A stretch of 64,000 nt of DNA from Siphonodentalium dalli (GCA_032622095.1 CP136064.1:277725614-277789613), one strand, 5' to 3'. Numbered from the stretch's first letter, positions 34,301-42,469 are shown. Notes: generated by a model from the letters alone, not told the origin. Program-made: numbers and translations.

Positions 34301-36608
34301 CTATATAATTCTCGGCCGCGGGTACCAACTAGTGGACTTCCACTCGATTCTTGGGGTTCAAACCCCCGATTGAGCCTCATAATCCTCAAGTATAGTAGTA
34401 TACCACAAAATTTAATACAAATTTCAAATTATAAAAACACAATTACCAGTAATGTTGAAGCAATATCATAAAACTCCATCATCATCAACCAAAGTTTTAG
34501 TGAACGTTCAGACAAAGACATTCAAACAGTAGCGGAGAAATCAGGCCTGACAAAAACTTGGATAGTCTGTTCACAAGATTGCATTGCAGATGGAAAAATC
34601 ATGGGTTGTTCGTAAGCCATGATTAACCATGTGATTGACTACCCTATGACCTTTCCATCTGACATCTTTTAATAGTAAGTTTACGTACACACAACTGCAA
34701 TTTGGTCGCCATTATGAATTTATGGGGGTAACCAAGGATACGCCACGATTTTGTAGCTGAAATCAAACAGTGCTTGACATTTATTGTTGAATAAGACTTT
34801 TACGAGGTAACAGGCACATCAAAAGATGCTAATCACAAGTCAAGGAAACAATAATAGATATAAACATGCAGGGTTGGTGGGTATAAAGCCTACCACCAGG
34901 TAAGTACTAGTACTAAGGCTTGATGGGGCCATTGTCACAAGGCATCAATCACATTCGTAGCCAGCTTTTTCAATCTATCATGTTTGTAGCCAGCTTTTCT
35001 ATTGCGATCACATTTGTAGCCAGCTTTTCATATTCATGCGATCCTCAAGGCTCAATGAACAAAACAAGATTAGTCTAATTTTTCTGAGTTGATGGATGAA
35101 AAATAACTTGATCGAATTTTAATTTTATATTTAGTAATAGCCTAAGGTTTCCGATCAATGTCGTTAGAATGCTCAAATTATATTCCAAAATAAGTTGATA
35201 AACAAAAGTAAGTTTTGAAGCATGACCTCGACGTTTTAGTCGCGATCATGATGACATCATATTTCATGCCATATATTATATTTATAAAGCACGGCATTAA
35301 AAAAGCTGGCTCTGAATTTAATTGCCGGTGAAAAGCTGGCTACATGTACCCCGCTGGACAAAACAAGTGTCCATTGGCGGTGTATTTGCCGTTCGGTCGC
35401 GGTGTCAGAGTTTGTAACTGCAGTTGAGCACCGCGGCCGAACAGCAAGTACACTGCGGCCGAGCGGCAAGTACACCATGGCCGAAAGGCAACTACAACGC
35501 GGTCGAATGGCATGTACATCGTGGTTAGATTTCGGGTTTGTATCATCTTTTTTCAGTTTAATGAACGTACACCGCGGCAACTACACCATGGCCGAATGGC
35601 AAGTACACCGCAGCCCAACTGTTGTTAGCCGGTGGAGCCGCAGTGTAGTTGCATTTCGGCCGCGGTGGCAACGCTAACCGCACCGCGGTTAAGCGGACAC
35701 TTGTTTTGTCCAGCAGGGTACCCCGCTGGACAAAACAAGTGTCCATTGGCACTGCGGTGTATTTGCCGTTCGGCCGCGGTGTCAGAGTTTGTAACTGCAG
35801 TTGAGCACCGCGGCTGAACGGCAAGTACACTGCGGCCAAACGGCAAGTTCACTGCGGCCGAAAGGCAACTACCCTCGCGGTCGAATGGCATGTACACCGT
35901 GGTTAGATTTCTGGTTTGTATTCTCTTTTTTCAGTTTAATGAAAGTACACCGTAGCAACTACACCATGCCGAATGGCAATTACACCGCGGCCCAACTGTA
36001 GTTAGCCGGTGGCGGTGGAGCCGCGGTGTAGTTGCATTTCGGCCGCGGTGGCAACGCTAACCGCACCGCAGTTAAGTGGACACTTGTTTTGTCAAGCAGG
36101 GTACATTAATTTTGTTATTGATTTAAAAAGTTGCCTACGAATGTGACTGGACAACAAGGCTTGTGAGTTGTGACAAAGACCATTGGGGAGGAATTCTAGG
36201 ATAGCAGCATATTGTATAATTCTTAGAAACTTCACCACAAAATTTACTTGACACTAATCATAATGACAGGGAAGTTGTAAGACATTTCCACTGTTGAATA
36301 TGTGCATCATACCGGTATGAACTCACCTCTCGGATAGTTCCGACAACTTCTCTGAATGATTTTCGTAAACTGGTGTGTCTCTGGAAACCACTGGCATTCT
36401 GAGAATTTCCTTTCTGTGGCGCCAACCGCGAAGATTTATTTTGATCTTCATTCTCAATCTCATTTATCGGCTTCATTTGGGATTCCGATCTAGCTGATCT
36501 TCTTGGGGTACTAAAATAATCCTCAACTTTCGCCTCAAGAACTCCATACCGTTTGCCTCTCCATGGCATCCGAAAGGATTTCCTTAATTTCTCCGAAGTA
36601 GTTTTCAT
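16223..36608 (-). CDS. Four-exon gene for a 221-residue basic protein; weak PIMREG/FAM64A resemblance
   Basis: Coding exons in transcription order: 36608-36327, 28180-27993, 23113-22997, 16301-16223. Their lengths (282, 188, 117 and 79 nt) sum to 666, and every junction has GT donor, AG acceptor and matching phase (0, 2, 2), giving 221 residues and a stop. The product is rich in Arg, Lys, Ser and Thr. Clusters such as TSLRKSFREVVGTIRE, KRSMKRLSSKKS, SPFYIETPPRR and a basic tail GRARRRIETPVF suggest a nuclear or phosphorylated protein with several S/T-P sites. The order of a basic segment, an SP-F/Y segment and a short helical segment recalls PIMREG (FAM64A), a mitotic regulator of similar length, but identity is too low to name it. 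Introns are 8.1, 4.9 and 6.7 kb, all repeat-filled. Confidence 0.68.
16370..17558. repeat. Tandemly duplicated foldback element
   Basis: Two copies of a palindromic unit in tandem, period about 589 bp. In each, an inverted arm (16370-16475; 16976-17075) reading TTTTGACAGGGAACC on the plus strand is followed by a centre containing GTGAAGGT/GTGAATGT words and by a direct arm (16784-16968; 17373-17557). The two direct arms are virtually identical for about 182 bp, from GGTTCCCTGTCAAAACTTCA to GTGCTATAAAA. The inverted arms are much more diverged, so the duplication of the direct arm looks recent or gene-converted. It lies in intron 3 of the minus-strand gene, close to the terminal exon. The frames at 16523-16783 and 17349-17555 are by-products. 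Confidence 0.8.
17587..18597. repeat. 1-kb repeat with CAAGAGCA / TGCTCTTG ends
   Basis: Starts ACAAGAGCATCGCTAGGGTG, ends GGGCGTATAAAAACTGCTCTTGT, so the ends form a short inverted repeat. The right half has three diverged sub-repeats with ATAACTCATGTAAAAATAAT, TTGGCCTGTATTTTTAGCTG and CTGGAGTTATC; a GGATGGACAGACGGATG stretch precedes the end. Related copies: 14524-15483 and a fragment at 12945. Superfamily not recognised. Confidence 0.72.
18620..19015. repeat. Diverged palindromic repeat
   Basis: The left part (ATAGCTCTTCCTCAATACTA, GGGGTATAAAATAATAATTA, GAAGACACCTGTCCAGAAAC, TTCTATCAATTATTATTGAT) is mirrored at the right (ATTAATTGATAGAAGTGTTT, CCAGACAGGGCACTCCGATT, ATAATTTTATACCC, GGAAGAGATAGG). 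One arm is related to 3961-4140. Confidence 0.65.
19045..21982. mobile_element. hAT-type element, 2.9 kb, decayed
   Basis: Inverted ends TAGTGATGTTC / GAACATCACTA are flanked by a perfect 8-bp duplication ATGTAAAC (19037-19044 and 21983-21990). Subterminal regions repeat CGATTCCGAT and TATCGGCC words in both orientations. An 8-bp target duplication with such ends is the signature of the hAT superfamily (established knowledge). The interior has no frame above about 86 codons and none with recognisable transposase motifs, so it is non-autonomous or dead. It contains a C22 tract at 20291-20312 and G-rich stretches nearby. It sits in intron 3 of the minus-strand gene. Confidence 0.85.
22315..22796. 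mobile_element. hAT-type MITE, 482 bp
   Basis: Ends CAGGGTCCGCGCTG / CAGCGCGAACCCTG (one mismatch) are flanked by the perfect 8-bp duplication CAAATGAC (22307-22314 and 22797-22804). CAGGG-type ends with 8-bp duplications are typical of hAT. Subterminal TTTTGCCAAATG words recur in both orientations. No coding capacity. It lies 200 bp from exon 3 of the minus-strand gene, within intron 3. Confidence 0.88.
22997..23113 (-). CDS. Minus-strand gene, coding exon 3
   Basis: Acceptor TGATTATAG before 23113, donor CACAG|GTATGT at 22996. In frame with exon 2, it encodes a segment beginning EGNMETPTRLRKEVEDLTAN, followed by a Leu/Thr/Ala-rich stretch and RARHR. The segment looks helical and may be a short coiled coil. 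Confidence 0.7.
23574..23599 (+). repeat. G26 homopolymer inside a MITE fragment
   Basis: An uninterrupted run of G directly follows AATCCGAATTAATGCTCCCA and TTACTATTTCATTGGCTG, a relic of the 'CAATCCGAT...ATTACTATTTCTTTGGCT' element seen complete at 60936-61402. The run replaces the 'CGGGGGTAAAAAAT' stretch of that family, so it probably grew from a short G tract. Confidence 0.85.
23896..24322. mobile_element. Hairpin element FB, long copy
   Basis: Left end AAAGCCTTGAAATATTATGT, hairpin 23928-24010 (diverged), spacer with GAAGTTGGTGATGTTCACCC and GTCACCTCGATTAGACATTT, hairpin 24207-24297, right end ATTTCAAGGCTT. Same internal order as 15669-16104. Confidence 0.78.
24700..25110. repeat. Segmental duplication, copy 1 (partner 25855-26335)
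   Basis: TCTAACTGAGTGACATGAGT, CAGCAATCTGCCACAAGACC, GATGGCCAATAACATTACCC, GTTTCTAACATGTTAAAGTG and TAAATGTATGCTTGGG recur in the same order about 1.14 kb downstream, with scattered differences and an extra AT-rich stretch in the second copy. It is a non-coding direct duplication within intron 2 of the minus-strand gene. Confidence 0.8.
25289..25450. repeat. Imperfect palindrome
   Basis: Arms TATCTCACACTCGTCCTATT, ATACG and AATTTATCAACCTCG pair with CGGTTGATAAATT, CGTATAAAATAG and CATGTGAGAT. The centre is GCCTCGGTAAACCTCGGC. Likely a small foldback element. Confidence 0.75.
25855..26335. repeat. Segmental duplication, copy 2
   Basis: Second copy of 24700-25110, with a roughly 90-bp AT-rich stretch (26130-26215) absent from the first copy. 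Confidence 0.78.
26397..26557. repeat. Palindromic MITE (CACAGGTCCCCTGG ends)
   Basis: Ends CACAGGTCCCCTGG / CCAGGGGACCTGTG. Inside, the phrase GACAACCCCACCAT and its reverse complement ATGGTGGGGTTGTC occur alternately with CATGTATA stretches. No target duplication could be fixed. Confidence 0.72.
26587..26977. mobile_element. TTAA-flanked piggyBac-type MITE, copy B (inverted)
   Basis: TTAA at 26583-26586 and 26978-26981; ends CCCTTTACCCAACA / TGTTGGGTAAAGGG. Same sequence as 6620-6999 in the opposite orientation, with the CAATGCATTCTCTTATATAT hairpin pair at 26735-26952. It is 391 bp with few differences from the other copies, so the family spread fairly recently. Confidence 0.88.
27050..27515. 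mobile_element. Hairpin element FB, degraded long copy
   Basis: Spacer sequence GGATCAGATTGAAGTTCCCT and GTTGAAGCTGGTGATGTTCA precede a half hairpin at 27130-27178; a complete hairpin lies at 27402-27497, followed by CAAATGATAGGCACAGTAAA. The left terminal end is not recognisable. Confidence 0.7.
27566..27750. repeat. Degenerate tandem repeat (AGGGAGAAGT)
   Basis: Units of TTAATATTAGGGAGAAGT and GAACTGTTATCAGGGAGAAG alternate about three times with small length changes. It lies just upstream (plus sense) of exon 2 of the minus-strand gene, in its second intron. Confidence 0.75.
27993..28180 (-). CDS. Minus-strand gene, coding exon 2
   Basis: Acceptor TTTTGTAG at 28181-28188, donor AA|GTAAGATT at 27992. 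It encodes 62 codons plus two bases, including the basic run SNRRR, PWTPSSKRSMKRLSSKK and SPFYIETPPRR. High basic and S/T-P content is the main sign of real coding; the frame is open over the whole exon. Confidence 0.7.
28190..30180. other. Intron 1 sequence of the minus-strand gene, part without recognised elements
   Basis: AT-rich, with many ACATGTACATG runs. A perfect 16-bp-arm hairpin occurs at 29698-29731 (ATCAAAACAATTACTC and its complement). Small open frames have no support. Confidence 0.45.
30221..30409. mobile_element. Hairpin element FB, short copy inside a 52-bp duplication
   Basis: Ends AAGCCTTGAAATAGGGTGTC / GACACCCAATTTCAAGGCTT enclose a hairpin with an internal deletion. Flanking sequence is duplicated: GTACATGACATTTGAG occurs just before the element and again 45 bp after it, and GGTAGTCTGGTGGTGTGAGT follows both. 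So either a tandem duplication received the insertion, or insertion and duplication were coupled. Confidence 0.78.
30909..31012. repeat. Foldback MITE with TACAGTAATGCCCTAA ends
   Basis: TACAGTAATGCCCTAAGTAA at the left is matched by TTACTTAGGGCATTACTGTA at the right. The interior (AACTAAATCATGAAAAGTTA, CCATAATTCTGCTGTGGTTA) matches the right halves of 10112-10235 and 63662-63810. Confidence 0.8.
31161..31478. mobile_element. 318-bp MITE with GTACCGGTGTAAC ends
   Basis: Ends GTACCGGTGTAAC / GTTACACCGGTAC are perfect inverted repeats. The left part holds several GGATATCTTCCCCC words in both orientations, forming a GC-rich palindrome around CCCCCGCGGGGG. The two outer bases could be a TA duplication (TA then CCGGTGTAAC), but this is uncertain. 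Confidence 0.7.
31712..32170. mobile_element. TTAA-flanked MITE with CCCTTTCAGTGCC end
   Basis: TTAA at 31708-31711 and 32171-32174; left end CCCTTTCAGTGCCAGGGGCC, right end GGCACTGAGAGACTCAAAGGG. Near its right side it carries the CCAATGCATTCTCTTATATA hairpin of the TTAA family at 32062-32115, so the core hairpin is shared between elements with different ends. Confidence 0.8.
32390..32500. repeat. Two tandem copies of a 55-bp unit
   Basis: GAACAGAGTTAAATACCAGA, then GGAGACAAAAGGCAGCCAAT, occurs twice in a row (start 32392 and about 32448). Confidence 0.85.
33114..33230. repeat. Palindromic MITE (GGCTACGGCAATC)
   Basis: CATAATTGGCTACGGCAATC at the left, then GCATTGCCGAAGCAATTTGC and TGAAGCAAACTGGG; at the right GCAGATTGCCGAAGCC and AACAATC. 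An inverted copy is at 45234-45341 and a fragment at 45522-45560. Confidence 0.75.
33575..33710. repeat. 79-bp tandem duplication
   Basis: ACGTAGTCATCATGTTGAGA followed by ATGTAGCACACAAGTCATGC and ACCAATCA is present at about 33580 and 33660. No function seen. Confidence 0.85.
33884..33907 (+). repeat. G24 homopolymer
   Basis: An uninterrupted run of 24 G follows TTCCGATCTGTAT. Its exact length in the genome is uncertain because such runs are error-prone in sequencing. Confidence 0.85.
33908..35340. other. Intron 1 sequence of the minus-strand gene, mostly featureless
   Basis: AT-rich, with three closely spaced copies of GTAGCCAGCTTTT at 34960-35030 and similar words at 35300-35340 (AAGCTGGCT). 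No gene or element boundary supported. Confidence 0.4.
35348..36104. mobile_element. Two tandem copies of a 375-bp element with ACCCCGCTGGAC ends
   Basis: Copy 1 (35348-35719) and copy 2 (35720-36104) share ends CCCCGCTGGACAAAACAAGT / ACTTGTTTTGTCCAGCAGGG (CAAGCAGGG in copy 2), and are joined through one GTAC. GTAC also precedes the first and follows the second copy, a possible 4-bp target site. The interior is unusually GC-rich for the window and made of short words like GGCCGAACGGCAAGTACAC in both orientations. Copy 2 has small differences and one insertion. The many overlapping frames here come from the GC-rich palindromic structure. Confidence 0.78.
36327..36608 (-). CDS. Minus-strand gene, coding exon 1 (94 codons)
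   Basis: The ATG at 36608 follows TTTTCAAAAGA. The frame is open further upstream to a TTG codon but without another ATG, so I take 36608 as the start. Visible segments: LRKSFRMPWRGKRYG near residue 8, an acidic/Asn stretch in the middle, and TSLRKSFREVVGTIRE at the end. The donor is GAG|GTGAGT at 36326. Upstream (to about 36700) the minus strand shows CCAAT and CACGTG words, a plausible promoter region. Confidence 0.72.
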
Positions 36609-37250
36609 TCTTTTGAAAATGCCGCCCACGAGTAAAAACAACCGCTCTCACGTTGAATGTAAACTGACTGACATCACGTGATTTGATTGGTTGGTATATT
36701 AAAAATAAAGATCCGGACATGAGTTGACGAAACACCGGTAAGCTGTTTGCAGCAGGTGCGCGTTGCATTAAAATACATGCGCGCATATAGCCCAATAGTA
36801 TGTTACCTGTCAAAACAAATCGATCTAATTGCTTGATATTAACACTGAGGTGACGTATTGCCAATAAATATCACACCTCATTCTAACACCTCGCAGTAGA
36901 TTTTATCACTCGAGTTGAAAAGGTAAAGGATTGAGCCCTTGAGGCTATTTTGCCGTCAAAGATCAATTTTAGGTGATATAATTTTGGTGCAAGCTCGTAA
37001 TGCAGTCCGAATATACACATAATACTAATAAGTGGAAACAATATAAACAAGAAATTATGGCATTGAAATCCATGTAAAAAAGGACGACCGTGCAGTCACG
37101 ACCTGCACTACTCAGACTAATATGTGTTGAGTTTATATGAACGTCAAGATTTAATTAACTATAAATATTTCTAATAACCAATTAAGTACACGAAGTTGCA
37201 TGGTTGCTTGTGGTAGGGGATTGGGTCTGTACCTCATAATTATCATATAT
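36609..37250. promoter_or_regulatory. Probable promoter side of the minus-strand gene and spacer
   Basis: On the minus strand, within about 100 bp of the ATG, the words CCAATCAAATCACGTGATG (a CCAAT box and a CACGTG E-box) and GTGGGCGG occur. These are candidate promoter elements; no TATA box or mapped start site is evident. Beyond 36750 nothing is recognised. Confidence 0.4.
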
Positions 37251-37752
37251 TATACTCATACATGTATCTTCCAGCCTTTCGATCGTGGCTCCCCGGGGCC
37301 ATTTTTTTGACTGGCACATGTATATATGCCCATTCTAGAGCCCGAAGCCGCCATCGCACGCCGCCGCCGCCAGCCATATTGGCCACAAGCCGTCGCCAGC
37401 CATATTATCTCTAACGCCAGCCACATTTAAAAATCTCCGCCACCAGAATTGTAAAATGGCTGAGCCATGTGCATGGGCTTATATGTCAAGCACAACTGTA
37501 CTGTGAATCGCAAAGAACTAAACCGCATTTCCTAATATTGGCATATACTCGCATGGACACGGCATGGTTGTTATATTATCAGAACACCGGGCCCCGTAGT
37601 GTGGAATAGACTACCCCAATGCATGCTTTCATGTAACTGAATGGGCGCATCCATTCGGTATTGAAAGGGTTAAAATATAAATTGTTTATATCGACAACAC
37701 CCAGTCTCGGACATTGCTGGCATTTGTCAATATATATTACACATAAGAATAG

Positions 37753-38530
37753 AAAATAGTTTGCATTGTTGGCAGTGCAAAAATCAATCATTTATGTTAT
37801 GCTGATGATATGTGTATTATTGCACCATATTTGGAGGGACTACGTCGTTTGTTGAGAATATGTGAACACGAGGCTAAGAAGATTTATTTAACTTATAATA
37901 TTATAAAAACTGTGGGGATGACTTTTATCCCTAAATCTCTTCATATTCGGTCATTTCCAAAACTATACTTACTGGGCAATGAACTCAAGTTCGTGTCCTC
38001 CTATAAGTATCTCGGACATATACTCAACAACGAATTTTCCGATGATAATGATATTATGCGCCAATATCGGTCTATATGCTCACGCTCAAATATGCTTATT
38101 AGAAAGTTTTACAAATGTTCGCCTAATGTGAAAATGTATTTATTTAAAATGTTCGTATCTCCATTATATTGTGCTCATCTTTGGATTAACTATACCAAAC
38201 GTTGTTATAGAAAACTTACAGTTTGTTATAATAATGCATATAGAAAATTTATGGGCTATGAGAGATCATGTAGTGCGAGTGGGATGTTTGTAGGTGACAG
38301 AATGTGTTCTCTGACAGTGCTGATTCGAAAGGGTGTGTATGGATTTCGTGTGAGAATTTATAAATCTTTAAACAGTATTTTGAATGCTATTTGTAACTCA
38401 GATCTGATCTATCGGTCAAATCTATTCAATCATTGGAATCAACTTCTTTATATTTAATTTGTAATTATATGTTGTATGTATGACTATATATGGGCATATC
38501 TTGCCTGAAATAAATACAATACAATACAAT
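37753..38530 (+). pseudogene. 5'-truncated non-LTR retrotransposon, reverse transcriptase C-terminal part
   Basis: The frame is open from 37753 (just after TAG at 37750) to the TAA at 38455-38457, about 234 codons. It starts inside the reverse transcriptase: INHLCYADDMCIIAP contains the catalytic YADD box, followed by a GLRRLLRICEHEA segment and by SYKYLGHILNNEF, the typical C-terminal continuation of non-LTR reverse transcriptases (CR1/L2/Jockey-like; clade not resolved). After the stop there is a short 3' untranslated end AAATAAATACAATACAATAC that finishes in ACAAT repeats, as in many such elements. No endonuclease or upstream half is present, so this is a dead 5'-truncated insertion in intergenic DNA, with the frame surprisingly intact. 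Confidence 0.85.
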
Positions 38531-39770
38531 ATCATTACTATCGGGTTCATCATTCAATGATGCATGCATATATCGCAAGATGGCAGTGATGGTAGCAGTC
38601 TGAAGTCGACAGAAGTCCCAAATGTAACGACTTATACCGATTAGATGGGAAACTACATAGTATATATCCATACCAGTCCTTCGTGAATTTTCGCCATAAT
38701 GGAAAAGCCCAACATCAAAAGATTACGTATACGTGTGGTCTGGAATTCTACAGGTTCACCACAAACGCTAAAAAAAACGGCGTCTATAACCGGTAACAGG
38801 GGATTAGGAACATTTCGGAAACGAGAATACACTGAATGACAACACCTCAGCCGGCTCAGCCGCCATATTTCGTCAGCCACGAACGTCGTGACTGAGCCGG
38901 CTTAGCTAGCTAACCAGCCACGAAAATCGGTTGAGCCAGCCATGAAAACTATTTGTCGTGGCTTCGGGGTCTAGCCCATTCTCAATTTGGATGAAATATT
39001 AGTTGTACTCGCCTCCACAACCCTTGTCCTTGGTTGGAAATTGGGGTTATTATGAGTGAGAACTTGGGTTTACCTCCTCATAATTTGGGTTGTTTGTTTG
39101 TTTCAAATCACAACCCAAATCATTAGAACATAAGTGAGGAAGAACATTCAATTTCCAAGAACATGATTTGTTTGTAGGCCTACCTCAATACCTGTATAGA
39201 TTCTATAGTGATTTTATAGGTTGGGATTTGATCAGTTTGATTACAATTGCATGGAGCTACATTTATCATTTATACCAGCGCGGACTCGGAGCCATGCACT
39301 ATGAAACAACGTCAACCCAACCAAACCTAATGCGAACCATGCCAACATTATGCCTGCTTTGTGTGCTATGTCGCGTCGCTGTCAAAACGTCAATAACTTT
39401 CGCGGGAAAATGTGCGTGCCAATATGACGTCGCTTTGGATACAACATATTCATGACGTAACCTAACAGTTTACAGAACATGCTTCTACTAATTTACTAAA
39501 CTAAAGAAAAGTTTATTTAGTTAAATGATAAACATTCAAGATATTTACGATATGAATTAGGCCTATGTTGTTTTCGTGAGGTGGCTAAGGAATATTTGCA
39601 GTTTTACGTAAATTTCCGACATTTCCCGAATGGCATAGCAACCCGAGTCCGGTCGACAATATTTATGATTTAAGTCATGATTATTGTTCAAAGAATAAAC
39701 CATGTAATGCCTTAACGCAATGAATAATGTTATGTTGGCTATATGAAAAGTAACATTTTGTAGTTTTAAT
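38531..39770. other. Intergenic stretch, no gene supported
   Basis: GC content is higher near 38830-38950, where CAGCCGGCTCAGCCGCC and related GCCGGCTTAGC words occur. No exon with paired splice sites was found. Confidence 0.35.
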
Positions 39771-39789
39771 TTAATTGCAATGACGTTTC

Positions 39790-39846
39790 AAGATGGCGGC
39801 CCCTCAAATTCAAAATGGCGGCGCCATAATTCAAGATGGCGGCGCC
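39790..39846 (+). promoter_or_regulatory. Three AAGATGGCGGC-like motifs (possible YY1 sites)
   Basis: CAAGATGGCGGCCCC, CAAAATGGCGGCGCC and CAAGATGGCGGCGCC occur within 55 bp. AAGATGGCGGC is the well-known YY1 recognition sequence and often lies near transcription starts. No transcript can be assigned, and the motif may also be part of a repeat, since the GC-rich palindrome 39871-39941 follows. Confidence 0.4.
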
Positions 39847-39870
39847 CATGTTCGAAAGCGAACTTAGTAT

Positions 39871-39941
39871 AAGGACGACCTGCGCATATGTTGCTGCGCA
39901 ACATATGCGCGGCTGGGCTGCGCCCAGCTGGTCGTCCTTAA
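39871..39941. repeat. GC-rich palindrome (TAAGGACGACC ends)
   Basis: TAAGGACGACC / GGTCGTCCTTA form the ends; between them two smaller palindromes, GCGCATATGTTGC-GCAACATATGCGC and GCTGGGC-GCCCAGC. The total is about 71 bp with nested symmetry, possibly a mini foldback element. Confidence 0.8.
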
Positions 39942-39999
39942 AAAAAATTGCAAAATAATGAACAACTGATCACGTAAGTTTAAAGTCATTCAAACAGAA

Positions 40000-42350
40000 T
40001 GCGCCAGTGCGCCTAAAACCAGAATTGGTTACTGCACTGAACCCACTACAGAAGGATATAGACTATAGTAAACGTGTCACGTGTCACGTGTGCACTGTCA
40101 GTTCTGTTTCTAGTTCAAACATGTCAAAGGAGTATATGAATTACAACGGAATTAACAATCGAACAAATTGATAGCTCGTCACTCTGTAAATCGGAAAATC
40201 CGTTTCTTATTTAAAACTGTTTCTAAAACACAATTTGTTATAATTTGTACAATGATCAAGTTCGTGCTTCATACTGTATAACCAAATACTATCATATTAT
40301 ATCCAAATAACTATATTTATCATTTGTAAGCTCCACATCCACAACAACATTAACAGCTGATGTCGTCCAACGGTGCACCTGCAGCCAAACCAAGACTTCT
40401 ACACAGAACCACATACAGATACAACAACACTAGTACTTTTGAACAAGTTTGCATGTATAGGTGTTTCATACTATAACAGCTTCGTATTTCAGAATTGTTA
40501 TGCCATTCTTTTTTATATGCTTTATTCTCTTATCCAATGTCGTTTGCATTCTCATATGAGGCAGCAATCTTTATGTGAAATATTGACACAAAATAAAATA
40601 AAATGATATCCTATTTATCGAATACGAACTATTGCTCATTTGTCGCCGATGCGGCATGATTGCAGCAATCTTAATTTATACAGGCTATATGATAAATTGA
40701 CACAAAAATTAAAGTGGTGAGATGCCACAGACGGCGTATACCTGCCATTTTGGTGCGCAACTTTTTATTGCATTTGGGAATATACTGGTTCGATTACATA
40801 TAGGTTCAAAGATAACTTGTCAATGTTTCAAAAATAAGTACTTTTTTTTTTTTGGTGTTTTTTTTTCCAGAGAAATTTGTGGTCTAAAATGTTAATTTAT
40901 TCTCGAAACCGTACCTGGTATAAGATAATTCTGATTGGATTGTTATGAAGAATAATGATCAGAGGGCGTATCATCCCCAGACAGACAGACAGACAGATAC
41001 TAACGAGGCCGCGGAAATCGTCAAAACAAACCGTGACAAAAGGTCGCATGAGCAAGATTTCTAGTAATTTTCTAATTTTTACTTCTAAAAAGTCGTGTTG
41101 CTCCATAAAATCACGTTTTCTCATCAACCAGAAGATAATTGAATATGAGAGTGAAACATATAACAACTGTGATACGAGATGTTATTGTGCAAAGTTATTT
41201 GCAGATACCAATTATAGCTCCCTAGAAAAAGAAATGTTTTGTGTCCCCTGAACAATTTGATTTTCCTGAGGTACGACCTTTTAGAAGCACACCGACGACA
41301 TGCATGCTGTAATATCAACGTGAATCATTTGATCACAAATTTATTGTTTTTTGAGAGGATATCACGGACCTCGGCTCTGCATGATTTGCATGAAATTACC
41401 AGAAGAACTCAAAATCGCAGCCATATCGCTATTATTATTATTTTTAAGACAGTTGTCGATTTTTGAAGAGTTCATAGTACATGTACTAGCATACTGTTAC
41501 ACAACACCGAGGTCAACGATTGTTTTTGCCGATTCTTTGGAGTTTTGTAGCATAATGATTTTGTATCACACCTGTCATATCTGTATCTGTATTGGTATTC
41601 GCGCAGGATCCGTTCGGATGTATAAGCGCGTGGGAGAAAAATATCAGAAATTATCATGAGCGCTGCAGATTAGCAACGTCGATTGATAGAAAACATTTAT
41701 ACTATATCAACGAGTACAAGAAACAACGTCTTTGAAGAATTGGCCGTTTAACCCCAAAAAGAGCTTATTTTATTAAATCTGTCCAACTTAAATTGGAGTA
41801 GCAAGTGTTTCCAAACTTTTTTTTTATTTGAAATGAGCAAAAGCTTTGAAAATTCTTTCCTTCATTGTTTCATAATTGCATCATATACATGTGTACAGAG
41901 AGACAGATGTCCATTCACAGAGGGGAAAAAAACATGTTTTACGTCAAACTATTATTATTATATCATTTGTGTTTAATATATGATATGATCTTATTCATTG
42001 AAGCAAATAACTCTCTGTATCATATCTTATTCAAACATAATTCATTTTGAAATGAAAATTGAGTTCGGTAAATTTATATGTTTATTAGATCACATATAAT
42101 ATGTAGCATCACATTTCATACACTGAGTCATTTCTGAAAATTTAGTGAAACAGTTTTGTGCTTCTAAGCCACAATCTTGGTGGCCAACTTTGAAATCATT
42201 ATAAAAATTGAACTAACATATACTAAATTTAATACAGTAAACATAACCATTGCGTGCCAATTGTGAATATAATTTCCCCACTCATTAGGGGTCAAAGTCC
42301 TTTCCTGCGACATTTCGGCCATTTTGGCCACCAGCTTTATTTACCTATAG
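40000..42350. other. Intergenic stretch, no gene supported
   Basis: Two CACGTG E-box words sit at 40077-40092 (TCACGTGTCACGTG). Otherwise AT-rich; several short frames on both strands without recognisable domain. Confidence 0.35.
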
Positions 42351-42469
42351 AACTCTTAAATTCATCAAAGCTACAGCCGACGGACTCTTCACCCTGAACC
42401 ACCGGAATCCGCTGAGAGAGAAATGTATCAATAAAAAATTGGGGTTTGGCCTGGATGAACTATATCACA
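42351..42469 (+). CDS. Possible orphan exon, function unknown
   Basis: An open segment of 119 nt lies between an acceptor-like TTTACCTATAG and a donor-like CACAGTAAGT. Its frame reads KFIKATADGLFTLNHRNPLR and continues LGFGLDELYH. Composition looks protein-like, but I do not recognise it, and no partner exon was found on either side, so it may also be a relic of a transposon. It is not in frame with GOSR1 exon 1 in any way I could establish. Confidence 0.22.

Noticed and set aside
35257-36001. Several GC-rich open frames on both strands
   Set aside because: They follow the inverted GGCCGAACGGCAAGTAC words of the tandem element at 35348-36104 and change frame between its copies.
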